Source of the DNA: an uncultured delta proteobacterium | Lineage (GTDB): Bacteria > Desulfobacterota > Desulfovibrionia > Desulfovibrionales > Desulfovibrionaceae | NCBI GenBank assembly: GCA_903835685.1 | Contig: CAILNX010000032.1 | Span: forward strand, 58,459-122,458 | Direction: 5' to 3' | DNA: 64,000 nucleotides | In this document: positions 43,785 to 51,899 of the stretch, piece by piece | Numbering within the stretch: position 1 is the stretch's first letter | Layout of the letters: every line of letters starts with the position of its first letter | Translations under genes and position numbers: made by a program | Notes under the pieces: generated by a model | Seen by the model: the letters and a program-made list of their open reading frames with translations, nothing else | Told to the model about the DNA's origin: nothing | The model's database searches: none

Positions 43785-46057
43785 GGCGCGTGCAGCCGCG
43801 CATCTCGCTCACGGCCAAGATCATGATCAGCCTGGGCACGCTGATCCTGGTCCTGGTCACCCTGCTCATCGTCATCAACATGAAGAGTTTCAGCGCCCTG
43901 GCCATGGAGAACGAGGAGCTGGAGGCCGACCGGCTCTGCGACGCCATCAAGTACGGGGCCAGCCACGCCATGATGATCAACTCCCGGGAGGGATTGCAGG
44001 ACATCGTGAACAAGGCTGGCCGGGTGGCCGAGGTGGACTCCATCCGCATCCTGAACAAGAGCGGGGAGATCATGTTCTCGGGCGACCGGGGGGAGGTTGG
44101 CCAGACCATGGGCATCGACGGGTTCGAATGCTCCATCTGCCACGCCTCTTCCCCCATCCCCGCCACCCTGCCCCTGGACCAGCGGGTCCGGGTCCAGGAC
44201 CGGGAGGACGAGGACACCCCCCGTCGGCTGCACATCGTCAGTCCCATCCAGAACGAGCTCGGGTGCTCCACCGCGAGCTGCCACGTCCATCCGCCGGACA
44301 AGAGCGTGCTCGGGCTGCTCACCCTGTCCATGTCCCTGCGCAAGCAGGAGGACAGCGTCGCCAGCCAGCTGGTGGGCAATTCCGTGTACATCGTCTTTGC
44401 CCTGGGCGGCATCTTCACCGTGCTGGCCCTGGTCATCTTCAAGCTCATCCACCAGCCCATCCGGCTCATGACCGCGGCCACCCGGCGCATCGCCTCGGGG
44501 GACATGACCTGCAACCTGGCCGTGTACCAGAACGACGAACTGGGCGAACTGGCCGAGGCCATCACCACCATGTGCCAGGAGATCGCGGCCAAGCACATTC
44601 AAATCACCAAACAAAGGGAGTTGTACCAGAACCTTTTCGAAGGCGTGCCCTGCATCGTCACCGTGCAGGACCGCAATTTCCGGCTCCTGGGCTACAACCG
44701 CATGTTCTCGGACAATTTCCAGGTGAGCAAGGGCGCGCACTGCTACGAGGCCTACAAGGGCCGCGTGGAGAAATGCCCGCGCTGCCCGGTGGAGCAGACC
44801 TTTTCCACGGGCCAGCCGGCCATGACCGAGGAGGCCGGGGTGTACAAGGACGGGTCCCCGGCCCACTGGCTGGTGACCACCTCGCCCATCCACGACGAGA
44901 ACGGGAATATCGTGGCGGCCATGGAGATGTGCCTGGACATCACCTCGCGCAAGCAGCTCGAGGAGGAGCTGCGCAAGTCCGAGCGCAAGTACCACGAGAT
45001 CTTCAACTCCATCCCCAATCCGGTCTTTGTCCTGGACGCCGGGACCCTGGAGATCCTGGACTGCAACAAGAGCCTGACCTCGGTCTACGAGTACCGCAAG
45101 GGCGAAGTCATCGGCCGGGGCGCGGCCATGCTCTTTCCCGAAGAGGAGGGGGAGGCCCATCTGGCCGATCTGCGCGAGGCCCGGGACCTGACCCGGGTGG
45201 CCAACCTGGCCCGGGACGGCCGCATCCTGCACGTGAACATGAACGTGGCCCGCTCGGAGTTCCACGACCGCAAGATTCTTTTGGTCACGGTCATGGACCT
45301 GACCGAGCGCATCCAGGCCGAGCAGCAGCTCATCCAGGCCTCCAAGATGGCCACTCTGGGCGAGATGGCCACGGGCGTGGCCCACGAGCTGAACCAGCCC
45401 CTGGCCGTGCTCCAGATGGTGGCCAACTTCTTTCTGCGCCGGATCGACGACCCCCGGGGCCTGGACGAGGAGGCCGTGCGGTCCATGGCCGAGAAGCTCA
45501 AAAACAACGTGGAGCGCTCCACCAAGATCATCAACCACATGCGCGAATTCGGCCGCAAGCCCAGCCTGGAGACCCAGGAGGTGGACTTGAATCAGGTCTT
45601 GCGCAAGGCCTTCGACTTCTTCAGCCAGCAGCTCAAGCGCCGGGACATCACCGTGGACTTCGACCTGGACGAGGACCTGCCCCCCATCCTGGCCGAGCCC
45701 AACCGGCTGGAGCAGGTGTTCATCAACCTGCTCATCAACGCCCGGGACGCCATCGAGGAGAAGTGCCGGGGGGACGACTGCGGCCCCACGGATCGGGTCA
45801 TCCGGCTGCACACCAAGGCCCGCCGCCACAACATCGTGGCCGAGGTGGCGGACACCGGCGTGGGCATTCCCACGGCCCTGCAGGAGCGCCTGTTCGAGCC
45901 CTTTTTCACCACCAAGGAGGTGGGCAAGGGCACGGGCCTGGGCCTGTCCATCAGCTACGGCATCGTGCAGGACTACGGCGGGACCATCGTGATCCGCTCC
46001 CAGCCCGGCCAGGGCGCGCGCTTCATCCTCAACTTCCCCCGGGCGGGGCAGGCTTAA
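43781..46057 (+). CDS. Membrane histidine kinase with periplasmic c-type heme motifs
   Basis: A 758-residue kinase: span 14-34, periplasmic domain (35-199) containing CSICH (117-121) and CSTASCH (162-168), span about 200-223, HAMP (about 224-275), PAS with C321-x10-C332-x2-C335, second PAS (about 400-510), HisKA with His535 in GVAHELNQPLA, and HATPase (NLLINARDAI, DTGVGIP, GTGLGLSISYGIV). CX2CH and CX4CH are both heme-attachment motifs used in this lineage (CX4CH is common in cytochrome c3), so the sensor probably carries two hemes and reads redox state, NO, O2 or sulfide in the periplasm. Confidence 0.9.
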   Translation: MRRVQPRISLTAKIMISLGTLILVLVTLLIVINMKSFSALAMENEELEADRLCDAIKYGASHAMMINSREGLQDIVNKAGRVAEVDSIRILNKSGEIMFSGDRGEVGQTMGIDGFECSICHASSPIPATLPLDQRVRVQDREDEDTPRRLHIVSPIQNELGCSTASCHVHPPDKSVLGLLTLSMSLRKQEDSVASQLVGNSVYIVFALGGIFTVLALVIFKLIHQPIRLMTAATRRIASGDMTCNLAVYQNDELGELAEAITTMCQEIAAKHIQITKQRELYQNLFEGVPCIVTVQDRNFRLLGYNRMFSDNFQVSKGAHCYEAYKGRVEKCPRCPVEQTFSTGQPAMTEEAGVYKDGSPAHWLVTTSPIHDENGNIVAAMEMCLDITSRKQLEEELRKSERKYHEIFNSIPNPVFVLDAGTLEILDCNKSLTSVYEYRKGEVIGRGAAMLFPEEEGEAHLADLREARDLTRVANLARDGRILHVNMNVARSEFHDRKILLVTVMDLTERIQAEQQLIQASKMATLGEMATGVAHELNQPLAVLQMVANFFLRRIDDPRGLDEEAVRSMAEKLKNNVERSTKIINHMREFGRKPSLETQEVDLNQVLRKAFDFFSQQLKRRDITVDFDLDEDLPPILAEPNRLEQVFINLLINARDAIEEKCRGDDCGPTDRVIRLHTKARRHNIVAEVADTGVGIPTALQERLFEPFFTTKEVGKGTGLGLSISYGIVQDYGGTIVIRSQPGQGARFILNFPRAGQA

Positions 46058-46073
46058 GCGGGACAGGATCAAC

Positions 46074-46110
46074 CAAGAAAAAGAATAAGAATAATTATTT
46101 CTTATTCTTG
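46074..46110. terminator. AT-only hairpin between convergent genes (bidirectional terminator-like repeat)
   Basis: AAGAATAAGAA pairs perfectly with TTCTTATTCTT around TAATTAT, between the stop codons of the plus-strand kinase and the minus-strand Rrf2 gene. The stem is almost free of GC pairs apart from two G-C, and A/T runs flank both sides. It shares a 20-bp core with 13269-13306. Confidence 0.6.
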
Positions 46111-46149
46111 CGCGCCAGCCAAAGACGGGTCAATCCGGAGAACGCGGTC

Positions 46150-46560
46150 CTAGCGGGGCAGGGTGGACAGGAGCAGGCTCTCGATGGTGATGGCTTCCAG
46201 ACGGTCGAGCATGGCCCGGGAGGCCTCGGTCCAGATTCCCTGGGTCATGCAGTGGCCCGCGCGGTTGCAGATTCCGCACTCGCTGCACAGCACCAGGTCC
46301 TCGGGCAGCTCCAAGGCGCAGACGATCTGGCCCACGGTGATCTCCCGGGGGGGCCGGGCCAGGGTGAGCCCGCCCTTGGCCCCGCGCTTGGTGGCCAGGA
46401 TGCCCGCTTTTTTCAGCTCGATGATGAGCTGCTCCAGGTATTTCTTGGAGATGCCCTGGCGGGCGGACACATCGCTCAAAGGCACCGGGCCGTCCTGGCC
46501 GTTGATGGCCACGTCCAGGACCAGGCGGGTTCCGTAACGGCCTTTGGTGGTGATGCGCAT
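46150..46560 (-). CDS. Rrf2-family transcriptional regulator (IscR-like cysteine set)
   Basis: A 136-residue Rrf2 protein beginning MRITTKGRYGTRLVLDVA, with helix-turn-helix QGISKKYLEQLIIELKKAG, wing KRGAKGGLTLARPP and the cysteine set CSECGICNRAGHC (about 95-107) that could hold an iron-sulfur cluster. It follows the receiver gene by 5 bp on the same strand. It is distinct from the Rrf2 at 38768 (about a third of the helix-turn-helix residues match by eye). Confidence 0.88.
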   Translation of the reverse strand: MRITTKGRYGTRLVLDVAINGQDGPVPLSDVSARQGISKKYLEQLIIELKKAGILATKRGAKGGLTLARPPREITVGQIVCALELPEDLVLCSECGICNRAGHCMTQGIWTEASRAMLDRLEAITIESLLLSTLPR

Positions 46561-46565
46561 GGGGG

Positions 46566-46931
46566 TTAGCCGATGAGCTGGCGCACGGCCGTGAGCAGGG
46601 CGTCCGCGTCCGCGGGTTTGGACAGCCAGGCCGAGGCGTTGGGGATGATCTGCCGGGAGGCGGGCAGGCCGCTTATGACCACCACCGGGACGCCCGCCAG
46701 GTCCGGGTCTTTCAGCAGGGCCTGGCGGAAACGCGGCCCCCAGGACTCGGGCATGACGATGTCCAGGGTGATCAGGTCCGGCCGCGTCCGGCGCGCGGTG
46801 TCCACGGCCTGGGCCCCGTTGGCCGCGATGACCACCTCGTAGCCCGCGTCGGTGAACAGGTCCTTCAGGAACACCACCACGTGCGGGTCGTCGTCCACCA
46901 CCATGATCTTCTTCTGCTTCTTCTTGGCCAT
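46566..46931 (-). CDS. Stand-alone receiver protein paired with Rrf2 regulator
   Basis: A 121-residue receiver with a Lys-rich start (MAKKKQKKIMVVDDDPHVVV), acceptor Asp in LITLDIVMPE, VVVISG and LSKPAD. It resembles the receiver at 41273-41626 more than the chemosensory ones. The start at 46931 has AGAGAAAA upstream; the longer open frame to 47339 is not supported. Pairing of a receiver with a DNA-binding Rrf2 in one operon suggests phosphorylation input to the regulator. Confidence 0.85.
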   Translation of the reverse strand: MAKKKQKKIMVVDDDPHVVVFLKDLFTDAGYEVVIAANGAQAVDTARRTRPDLITLDIVMPESWGPRFRQALLKDPDLAGVPVVVISGLPASRQIIPNASAWLSKPADADALLTAVRQLIG

Positions 46932-47160
46932 GGTTTTCTCTGTACCCCTCGTCCAGGCATAAAGCCCTGACAGGCCACTGCTTATCCTCTCGTCCCAGGT
47001 CTGTCCAGGCCGCCGGGTCAGCCTCCAGGCCTCGGGCGATGCGTTGGCCGCTCCCCCGGACGAAGGCGCGGCCCAGGTCGATCCTGCGGGTCGAAATACC
47101 AATTGACGACCGCGCCAAATTGCACGAGGATATGGGAAGCCAAAGAAGGAGGCCCGTTCC

Positions 47161-47352
47161 ATGGATGAGAAAAAGACCAAGCGCGTGTGCGAGAAATGCG
47201 GGTACGAGTTCGAGGACGAAGCCGACAAGCCCGGCCAGCCCTGCCAATGCGGCCAATCCGGCCAATCCGGCAAGCCCGAGAACGTGGTCTGTCCCGGGTG
47301 CGGCGACATCGTGGACGAGGACATGTTCATCGACGACAAGGCCGACCACTGA
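47161..47352 (+). CDS. Small zinc-ribbon protein
   Basis: A 63-residue protein with three cysteine pairs: CEKC (10-13), CQC (28-30) and CPGC (44-47), typical of zinc ribbons or rubredoxin-like knuckles, and an acidic C-terminus (DIVDEDMFIDDKADH). AAGGAGG precedes the ATG. It is divergent from the receiver/Rrf2 pair. Metal binding is likely; the function is unknown. Confidence 0.72.
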   Translation: MDEKKTKRVCEKCGYEFEDEADKPGQPCQCGQSGQSGKPENVVCPGCGDIVDEDMFIDDKADH

Positions 47353-47684
47353 GCAGCCGGCGGATCGACCGCAGGCCGCTTTCCCTCAGGGGACGCCTTC
47401 GAGCGCCCTCTTTAAAGTCCGCCGCAGGGCCTCACGACCCAGCACCCTTTTTCCCTGCCCGGGTTCCTCGGGGAGAGAGTGGGGTTCGGGTCCTTCACTC
47501 CGATGAATTCCCAAACATATCCATAGGTGAAGAAGTGTCCACTCCTCTTGACCGGGTCCTGAAAAGCGTGCCAAGAGGGTAAAGAGGACCAGACGATTCA
47601 GGGCAGGCCCGCAGGGTCGGCCCTCATGCGGCGTCAAAATGCGTTTTGATCCCCAACCATGTGCAGCACCGAGGAGAAAGGGGT
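47353..47684. other. 332-bp intergenic region with a 16-bp palindrome
   Basis: No gene seen. It holds the perfect inverted repeat TCAAAA-TGCG-TTTTGA at 47634-47649, 36 bp before the GAF gene start, a candidate operator for the GAF-gap operon. Several short GC hairpins occur earlier without T runs. Confidence 0.5.
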
Positions 47685-48251
47685 ATGCAGGAGAAGGAAC
47701 AAACCTATTATCGTGCGCTTTATGAGGCGGCTCGGGTCATCAACTCCAGCCTGGAACCGTCCAAGGTTCTGAACACCATCGCCAAACAGACGGCCTCGGC
47801 CATGGGGGTCAAGGCCTGCACGTTGCGGCTTCTGGACCGCCAGGGCGAATATCTCCTGCCCGGGGCCTCCCACGGCCTGTCCCAGGCCTATCTGCGCAAG
47901 GGCAAGGTGGCCCTCTCCGGCAGCAAGCTGGACAAGGTGGCCCTGAGCGGGGAGCCGGTGTACATCCAGTGCGCGGCCACGGACCCCCGTTTCCAGTACC
48001 CCGAGGCGGCCAAGGCCGAGGGCATCGTCTCCCTGCTGGTGGTCCCCCTCATGCTGGAGGAGAAAAAGGCCATCGGGGTCATGCGGGTCTATTCCGACGT
48101 GGAGCGGGTGTTCAGCGCGGACGAGACCGAGTTTTTGACCATCATGGCCAATCTCTCGGCCATCGCCCTGGAGAACGCCCGCCTGCACCAGACGCTCAAG
48201 TCGGACTGCGAGCTTTCGGCCGCCTACCAGTTCCAAACCTTCGAGGACTAG
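47685..48251 (+). CDS. GAF-domain protein upstream of gap
   Basis: A 188-residue cytoplasmic protein consisting essentially of one GAF domain (about 15-170: LEPSKVLNTIAKQTASAMGV, ACTLRLLDRQGEYLLPGAS, VSLLVVPLMLEEKKAIGVMR, DETEFLTIMANLSAIALENA). There is no enzymatic or DNA-binding output. The start at 47685 follows GAGAAAGGGG. It sits 9 bp before gap and is surely co-transcribed. A small-molecule or redox sensor for glycolytic/gluconeogenic flux is conceivable, unproven. Confidence 0.82.
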   Translation: MQEKEQTYYRALYEAARVINSSLEPSKVLNTIAKQTASAMGVKACTLRLLDRQGEYLLPGASHGLSQAYLRKGKVALSGSKLDKVALSGEPVYIQCAATDPRFQYPEAAKAEGIVSLLVVPLMLEEKKAIGVMRVYSDVERVFSADETEFLTIMANLSAIALENARLHQTLKSDCELSAAYQFQTFED

Positions 48252-48260
48252 GGGGGACCC

Positions 48261-49277
48261 ATGAGCAAAATAAAGATCGGCATCAACGGGTTCGGCCGCA
48301 TCGGCCGCCAGGTCCTCAAGGCCGTGTACGAGAAATACCTGGGCACGGCCGAGGTGGTGGCCGTGAACGACCTCTTCGACACCCATACCAACGCCCACCT
48401 CCTGGCCCACGACACCAACTACGGCCATTTCCCCATTCCCTTGCACACCGAAGGCGACGACATGGTGGTGGGCGAGTGGCGGGTGAAGAACTTCAAGGAG
48501 CGCGATCCCAAGAACATCCCCTGGGGCAGGGAAGGGGTGGACGTGGTGGTGGAGTCCACGGGCATCTTCCGGGCCGGACCCCAGGCCATGATGCACGTGG
48601 AGGCCGGGTGCAAGAAGGTGATCATCACTGCCCCGGCCAAGGACGAGGACCTGACCATCGTGCTCGGGGTCAACGACAAGGATTACGACCCGGCCAAGCA
48701 CCGCATCCTGTCCAACGCCTCCTGCACCACCAACTGCCTGGCCCCCATCGCCCTGGTCCTGCACAGGGCCTTTGGCATCAAGTCCGGGACCATGTGCACC
48801 ATCCACTCCTACACCAACGACCAGCGCATCCTGGACCTGCCGCACAGCGATTTGCGCCGGGCCAGGGCCGCAGCCTGCAACATCATCCCCACCTCCACGG
48901 GCGCGGCCAAGGCCGTGGCCCTGGTCATCCCGGAGCTCAAGGGCCGCTTCAGCGGCTACTCCCTGCGCGTGCCCACCCCGGCCGTGTCCGTGGTGGATTT
49001 CGCGGCCATCCTGGAGAAGCCCACGGACACCGCCACCCTGCGGGCCACGCTCAAGGCCGCGGCCGAGGGCGAGCTCAAGGGCATCATGGGCTACAGCGAG
49101 GAGCCCCTGGTCTCCTCGGACTACAAGGGCGACCCCCGTTCGGGCATCGTGGAGAGCGAGTTCAGCATGGTCCAGGACGGGGTCCTGGCCAAGGTCGTGG
49201 CCTGGTACGACAACGAGTGGGGCTATTCCTGCCGGGTGGCCGATCTGATCGACCTGCTGGGCCGCAAGGGGATGTAA
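48261..49277 (+). CDS. gap: Glyceraldehyde-3-phosphate dehydrogenase, type I
   Basis: A 338-residue GAPDH: N-terminal NAD-binding [17 protein letters not shown], catalytic Cys155 in [33 protein letters not shown], and the C-terminal [15 protein letters not shown]. It converts glyceraldehyde 3-phosphate to 1,3-bisphosphoglycerate in central carbon flow. The length is normal. It is followed by a strong terminator. Confidence 0.98.
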   Translation: MSKIKIGINGFGRIGRQVLKAVYEKYLGTAEVVAVNDLFDTHTNAHLLAHDTNYGHFPIPLHTEGDDMVVGEWRVKNFKERDPKNIPWGREGVDVVVESTGIFRAGPQAMMHVEAGCKKVIITAPAKDEDLTIVLGVNDKDYDPAKHRILSNASCTTNCLAPIALVLHRAFGIKSGTMCTIHSYTNDQRILDLPHSDLRRARAAACNIIPTSTGAAKAVALVIPELKGRFSGYSLRVPTPAVSVVDFAAILEKPTDTATLRATLKAAAEGELKGIMGYSEEPLVSSDYKGDPRSGIVESEFSMVQDGVLAKVVAWYDNEWGYSCRVADLIDLLGRKGM

Positions 49278-49308
49278 AGGGACAGGGTATTTGGAAAATC
49301 TCGACGCA

Positions 49309-49338
49309 AGCGGGGGCCTCGGCTCCCGCTTTTTTTTC
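49309..49338 (+). terminator. Intrinsic terminator after gap
   Basis: AGCGGG...CCCGCT stem (49309-49330) with internal GCC/GGC pairing, followed by T8. It ends at the stop codon of the convergent CBS gene. Confidence 0.88.
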
Positions 49339-49799
49339 TAATCCAGCAGCCGTCCGGCCAGGGCGCGGACCAGGAGGCGGCGGGTCACTTCGCCCACCAG
49401 CAGGCCGTTTTTGTCCACCACCGGGATGGCCGTGACCTCCCGGGCCTGGAACAGGGCGCAGGCGTGCAGGATGCTGTCCGTGGGGGCCAGGGTCGGGAAC
49501 TCCCGGGCCATGAGGTGCTCGACCGGGGTCCGGCGGATGTTCTGGTAGTGCAGCAGCAGGTGGCGCTGGGCCTCAAAGGGCTGATCCAGGCCCTCGAACT
49601 GGGTGACGAGCTCCTCGGGGATCAATTTCTTGAGCAGGTCGTGGAAGGTGATCACCCCGAGCAGGGTGGTGTCGTAGTGGATGACGTAGGTCAGCCGCGA
49701 TTCGTAGTGGTGCTCCCCGTGCAGCTTGAGCGCGGTCTCCAGGGGGGCGCTGGGGCTCAAGGTGATGAGGTTGACGCGCATGATCTGGTCGATGTTCAC
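49338..49799 (-). CDS. CBS-pair protein coupled to butyrate kinase
   Basis: A 153-residue protein made of two CBS motifs (MRVNLITLSPSAPLETALK; HLMAREFPTLAPTDSILHAC), with EVTAIPVVDKNGLLVGEVTR at the end. I prefer the GTG at 49799 (GGGAGG seven bases upstream), whose GTGA overlaps the butyrate kinase stop. Such pairs bind adenosine nucleotides, so it may gauge ATP made by the kinase. Last gene of the operon. Confidence 0.82.
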   Translation of the reverse strand: MNIDQIMRVNLITLSPSAPLETALKLHGEHHYESRLTYVIHYDTTLLGVITFHDLLKKLIPEELVTQFEGLDQPFEAQRHLLLHYQNIRRTPVEHLMAREFPTLAPTDSILHACALFQAREVTAIPVVDKNGLLVGEVTRRLLVRALAGRLLD

Positions 49800-50887
49800 G
49801 ATCGGCCCTCCCCGTAGATTTGGACCGGAACTTCTCCGCTTAAGGCCAGGGCCGCGCCCTCGGCCAGGACCTCCATCTCCTCCAGTCCGGTGACGGCCAG
49901 GACCGGGGCGCCAAAGGCCAGGCTGGCCCGCACGCACTCCACCAGACGGCTGCTCCGGGCCATGCCCCCGGTGAGCACCACGGCGTCCAGGGCCAGGCCC
50001 CCGGCTCCGGTGGCAAAGACCGGCAGGAGCGAGGAGATCTCCTTGGCGATGTTGTAGACCAGGGCCTTATACACCAGGGCGGCCTGGCGGTCGCCGGAGA
50101 GCATGCGCTCCTCGGCCTGGCGCAGGTCGTTGCTGCCCAGGTGGGCGTACAACCCGCTACGGGTCAGGACCCGCTCGCGCAGGGCGGGCAGGTCGCAGTT
50201 GTGTTCCTGGATGAAGTCCAGGACCCGCAGGAGCGGAAGGCGGCCGGAGCGCTCCGGGCTGAAGGGGCCTTCGCCGTCCAGGGCGTTGATCACGTCCACC
50301 ACCCGGCCCTGGCGATGCGCCCCGATGGAGATGCCCCCGCCTAGGTGGGCCACGATGAAGGAGGCCCGGGCATAGGCCAGGCCCAGGGATCGGGCCGCCT
50401 TGCGGGCCGCCCCGCGCTGGGACAGGGCGTGGAACACGCTGCGCCGCTTAATTTCCGGGAATCCGGTGATCCGGGCCACCTCGTCCATCTCGTCCGTGAC
50501 CGGCGGGTCCACGATAAAGGCCGGGCATCCGGCCTCCAGGGCGAACTCCCGGGCCAGGGGCGCGCCCAGGTTGCAGGCGTGCTCCCCGTAGCGGGCCTGG
50601 CGCAGGTCTTCGAGCAGGGGCTCGGTGATGGCGTAGACCCCGCCGGGCAGGGGGGCCAGGAGCCCGCCCCGGCCCACCACGGCGGAAAGGCCGGAAAGAT
50701 CGGCCTGAGCCCGGGTAAGGGCCGCGCGTATGGTCTGGCTCCGGAAGGCCATCTGGTCCATGGCCCGGGGATAGGCCGAAAGCTCCTCCTTGGGATGGGG
50801 CAGCTCCAGGCTCACCAGGGCGACCCCCTCATGGAACAGGGCGGCCTTGGTGCTGGTGGACCCGGGGTTGATGGCCAGGATTTTCAT
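49796..50887 (-). CDS. buk: Butyrate kinase
   Basis: A 363-residue member of the acetate/butyrate kinase family: MKILAINPGSTSTKAALF, VVGRGGLLAPLPGGVYAI, IVAHLGGGISIGAHRQGRVV, VLTGGMARSSRLV. It converts acyl phosphate plus ADP to carboxylate plus ATP. The ATG at 50887 overlaps the upstream stop (ATGA). Paired with the phosphotransacylase, it could conserve energy from butyryl- or branched-chain acyl-CoA. Branched-chain fatty acid kinase is the close alternative. Confidence 0.93.
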   Translation of the reverse strand: MKILAINPGSTSTKAALFHEGVALVSLELPHPKEELSAYPRAMDQMAFRSQTIRAALTRAQADLSGLSAVVGRGGLLAPLPGGVYAITEPLLEDLRQARYGEHACNLGAPLAREFALEAGCPAFIVDPPVTDEMDEVARITGFPEIKRRSVFHALSQRGAARKAARSLGLAYARASFIVAHLGGGISIGAHRQGRVVDVINALDGEGPFSPERSGRLPLLRVLDFIQEHNCDLPALRERVLTRSGLYAHLGSNDLRQAEERMLSGDRQAALVYKALVYNIAKEISSLLPVFATGAGGLALDAVVLTGGMARSSRLVECVRASLAFGAPVLAVTGLEEMEVLAEGAALALSGEVPVQIYGEGRS

Positions 50888-51849
50888 GTCTGTTCTTTTG
50901 CCTTGCGCTGGGCCAGGTAGGAGGCCAGGGCCAGGGAGGAGAGTTTGGAGCGCTCCGAATCCCCCCGGGAGGGGACCACGATGGGCGCGTCGCATCCGAC
51001 CACGATCCCGGCCATTTCCGCGCCGCTGAAGGTATTCAAGGACTTGTACAGCACGTTCCCGGACTCGATGTCCGGCACGCACAAAATGTCCGCCCGCCCG
51101 GCCACCGGATGATCCACGCCCTTGATCCGGGCCGCGCGGATGGACACGGCCACGTCCAGGGCCATGGGACCGGCCACCAGGGCCGCCCCGAACTCCCCGG
51201 CCGCGCCCATCTTGGCCACCAGGTCCGCGTCCAGGGTGGCGGGCATGGCCGGGAAATTCACCTTTTCCGTGGCCGCCAGCATGGCCACCCGGGGGATTTT
51301 CACCCCCAGGGCGCGCAGGGTGTTCACGGCGTTGCGCACGATCTCGGCCTTGCGCTGGAGATTCGGCTTGATGTTCACCCCGGCGTCGGTGAGGATCATC
51401 AGCCGCTTGTGCCCGGGCCGCCGGAACAGGGCCACGTGGCTTAAGATGCCCTGGGTGGGCAGGCCGCGCTCCTTGTCCAGCACGGCTTTTAACAGGCTGG
51501 CCGTGGAGATGAGCCCCTTCATGAGCAGGGAGACCTGCCCGGCCTTGTACAGGCCCAGGGCCGCGAACAGGGCCTCCTGGTCGTCCTGGGCGTCAATGGC
51601 CTCGAACGGGGAGAGGTTGAGGCCCAGCTCCCGGGCCTTGGCCCGGGCCGCGCCCAGGTCCCCGACCAGCACCGGCTCGGCCACCCCGTGCTCAAAGGCG
51701 GCCACGGCCGCGCGCAGCACGAACCCGTCCGAGGGCCGGACCACGGCCACCCGGGGCAGTCCGCCCATCTCCTTGCAGGCCCGGACCAGCTCACGCAGGG
51801 AGCGGGGCCGGGGGAGGGTGGTCTTGGGAGCTGTTTTCGGGCGAATCAT
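50884..51849 (-). CDS. ptb: Phosphate butyryltransferase (phosphotransacylase family)
   Basis: A 321-residue enzyme: RVAVVRPSDGFVLRAAVAAF, VSLLMKGLISTASLLKAVLD, ILTDAGVNIKPNLQRKAEIV, DVAVSIRAARIKGVDHPVAG, VPDIESGNVLYKSL. It exchanges CoA for phosphate on butyryl or related acyl-CoA. The ATG at 51849 is the best start; an upstream extension to 51942 is unsupported. Overlaps buk by 4 bp. Phosphate acetyltransferase is a less likely reading because of the partner kinase type. Confidence 0.92.
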   Translation of the reverse strand: MIRPKTAPKTTLPRPRSLRELVRACKEMGGLPRVAVVRPSDGFVLRAAVAAFEHGVAEPVLVGDLGAARAKARELGLNLSPFEAIDAQDDQEALFAALGLYKAGQVSLLMKGLISTASLLKAVLDKERGLPTQGILSHVALFRRPGHKRLMILTDAGVNIKPNLQRKAEIVRNAVNTLRALGVKIPRVAMLAATEKVNFPAMPATLDADLVAKMGAAGEFGAALVAGPMALDVAVSIRAARIKGVDHPVAGRADILCVPDIESGNVLYKSLNTFSGAEMAGIVVGCDAPIVVPSRGDSERSKLSSLALASYLAQRKAKEQT

Positions 51850-51899
51850 GGCCGGGCTGTCCCTCTTTGTAGTGTTGGGCCAATGAACCCAAACGAGAG

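Noticed and set aside
47039..47506. Plus-strand 155-codon frame around the zinc-ribbon gene
   Set aside because: A different frame from the zinc-ribbon protein, which has a proper AAGGAGG site and paired cysteines; this frame has neither.
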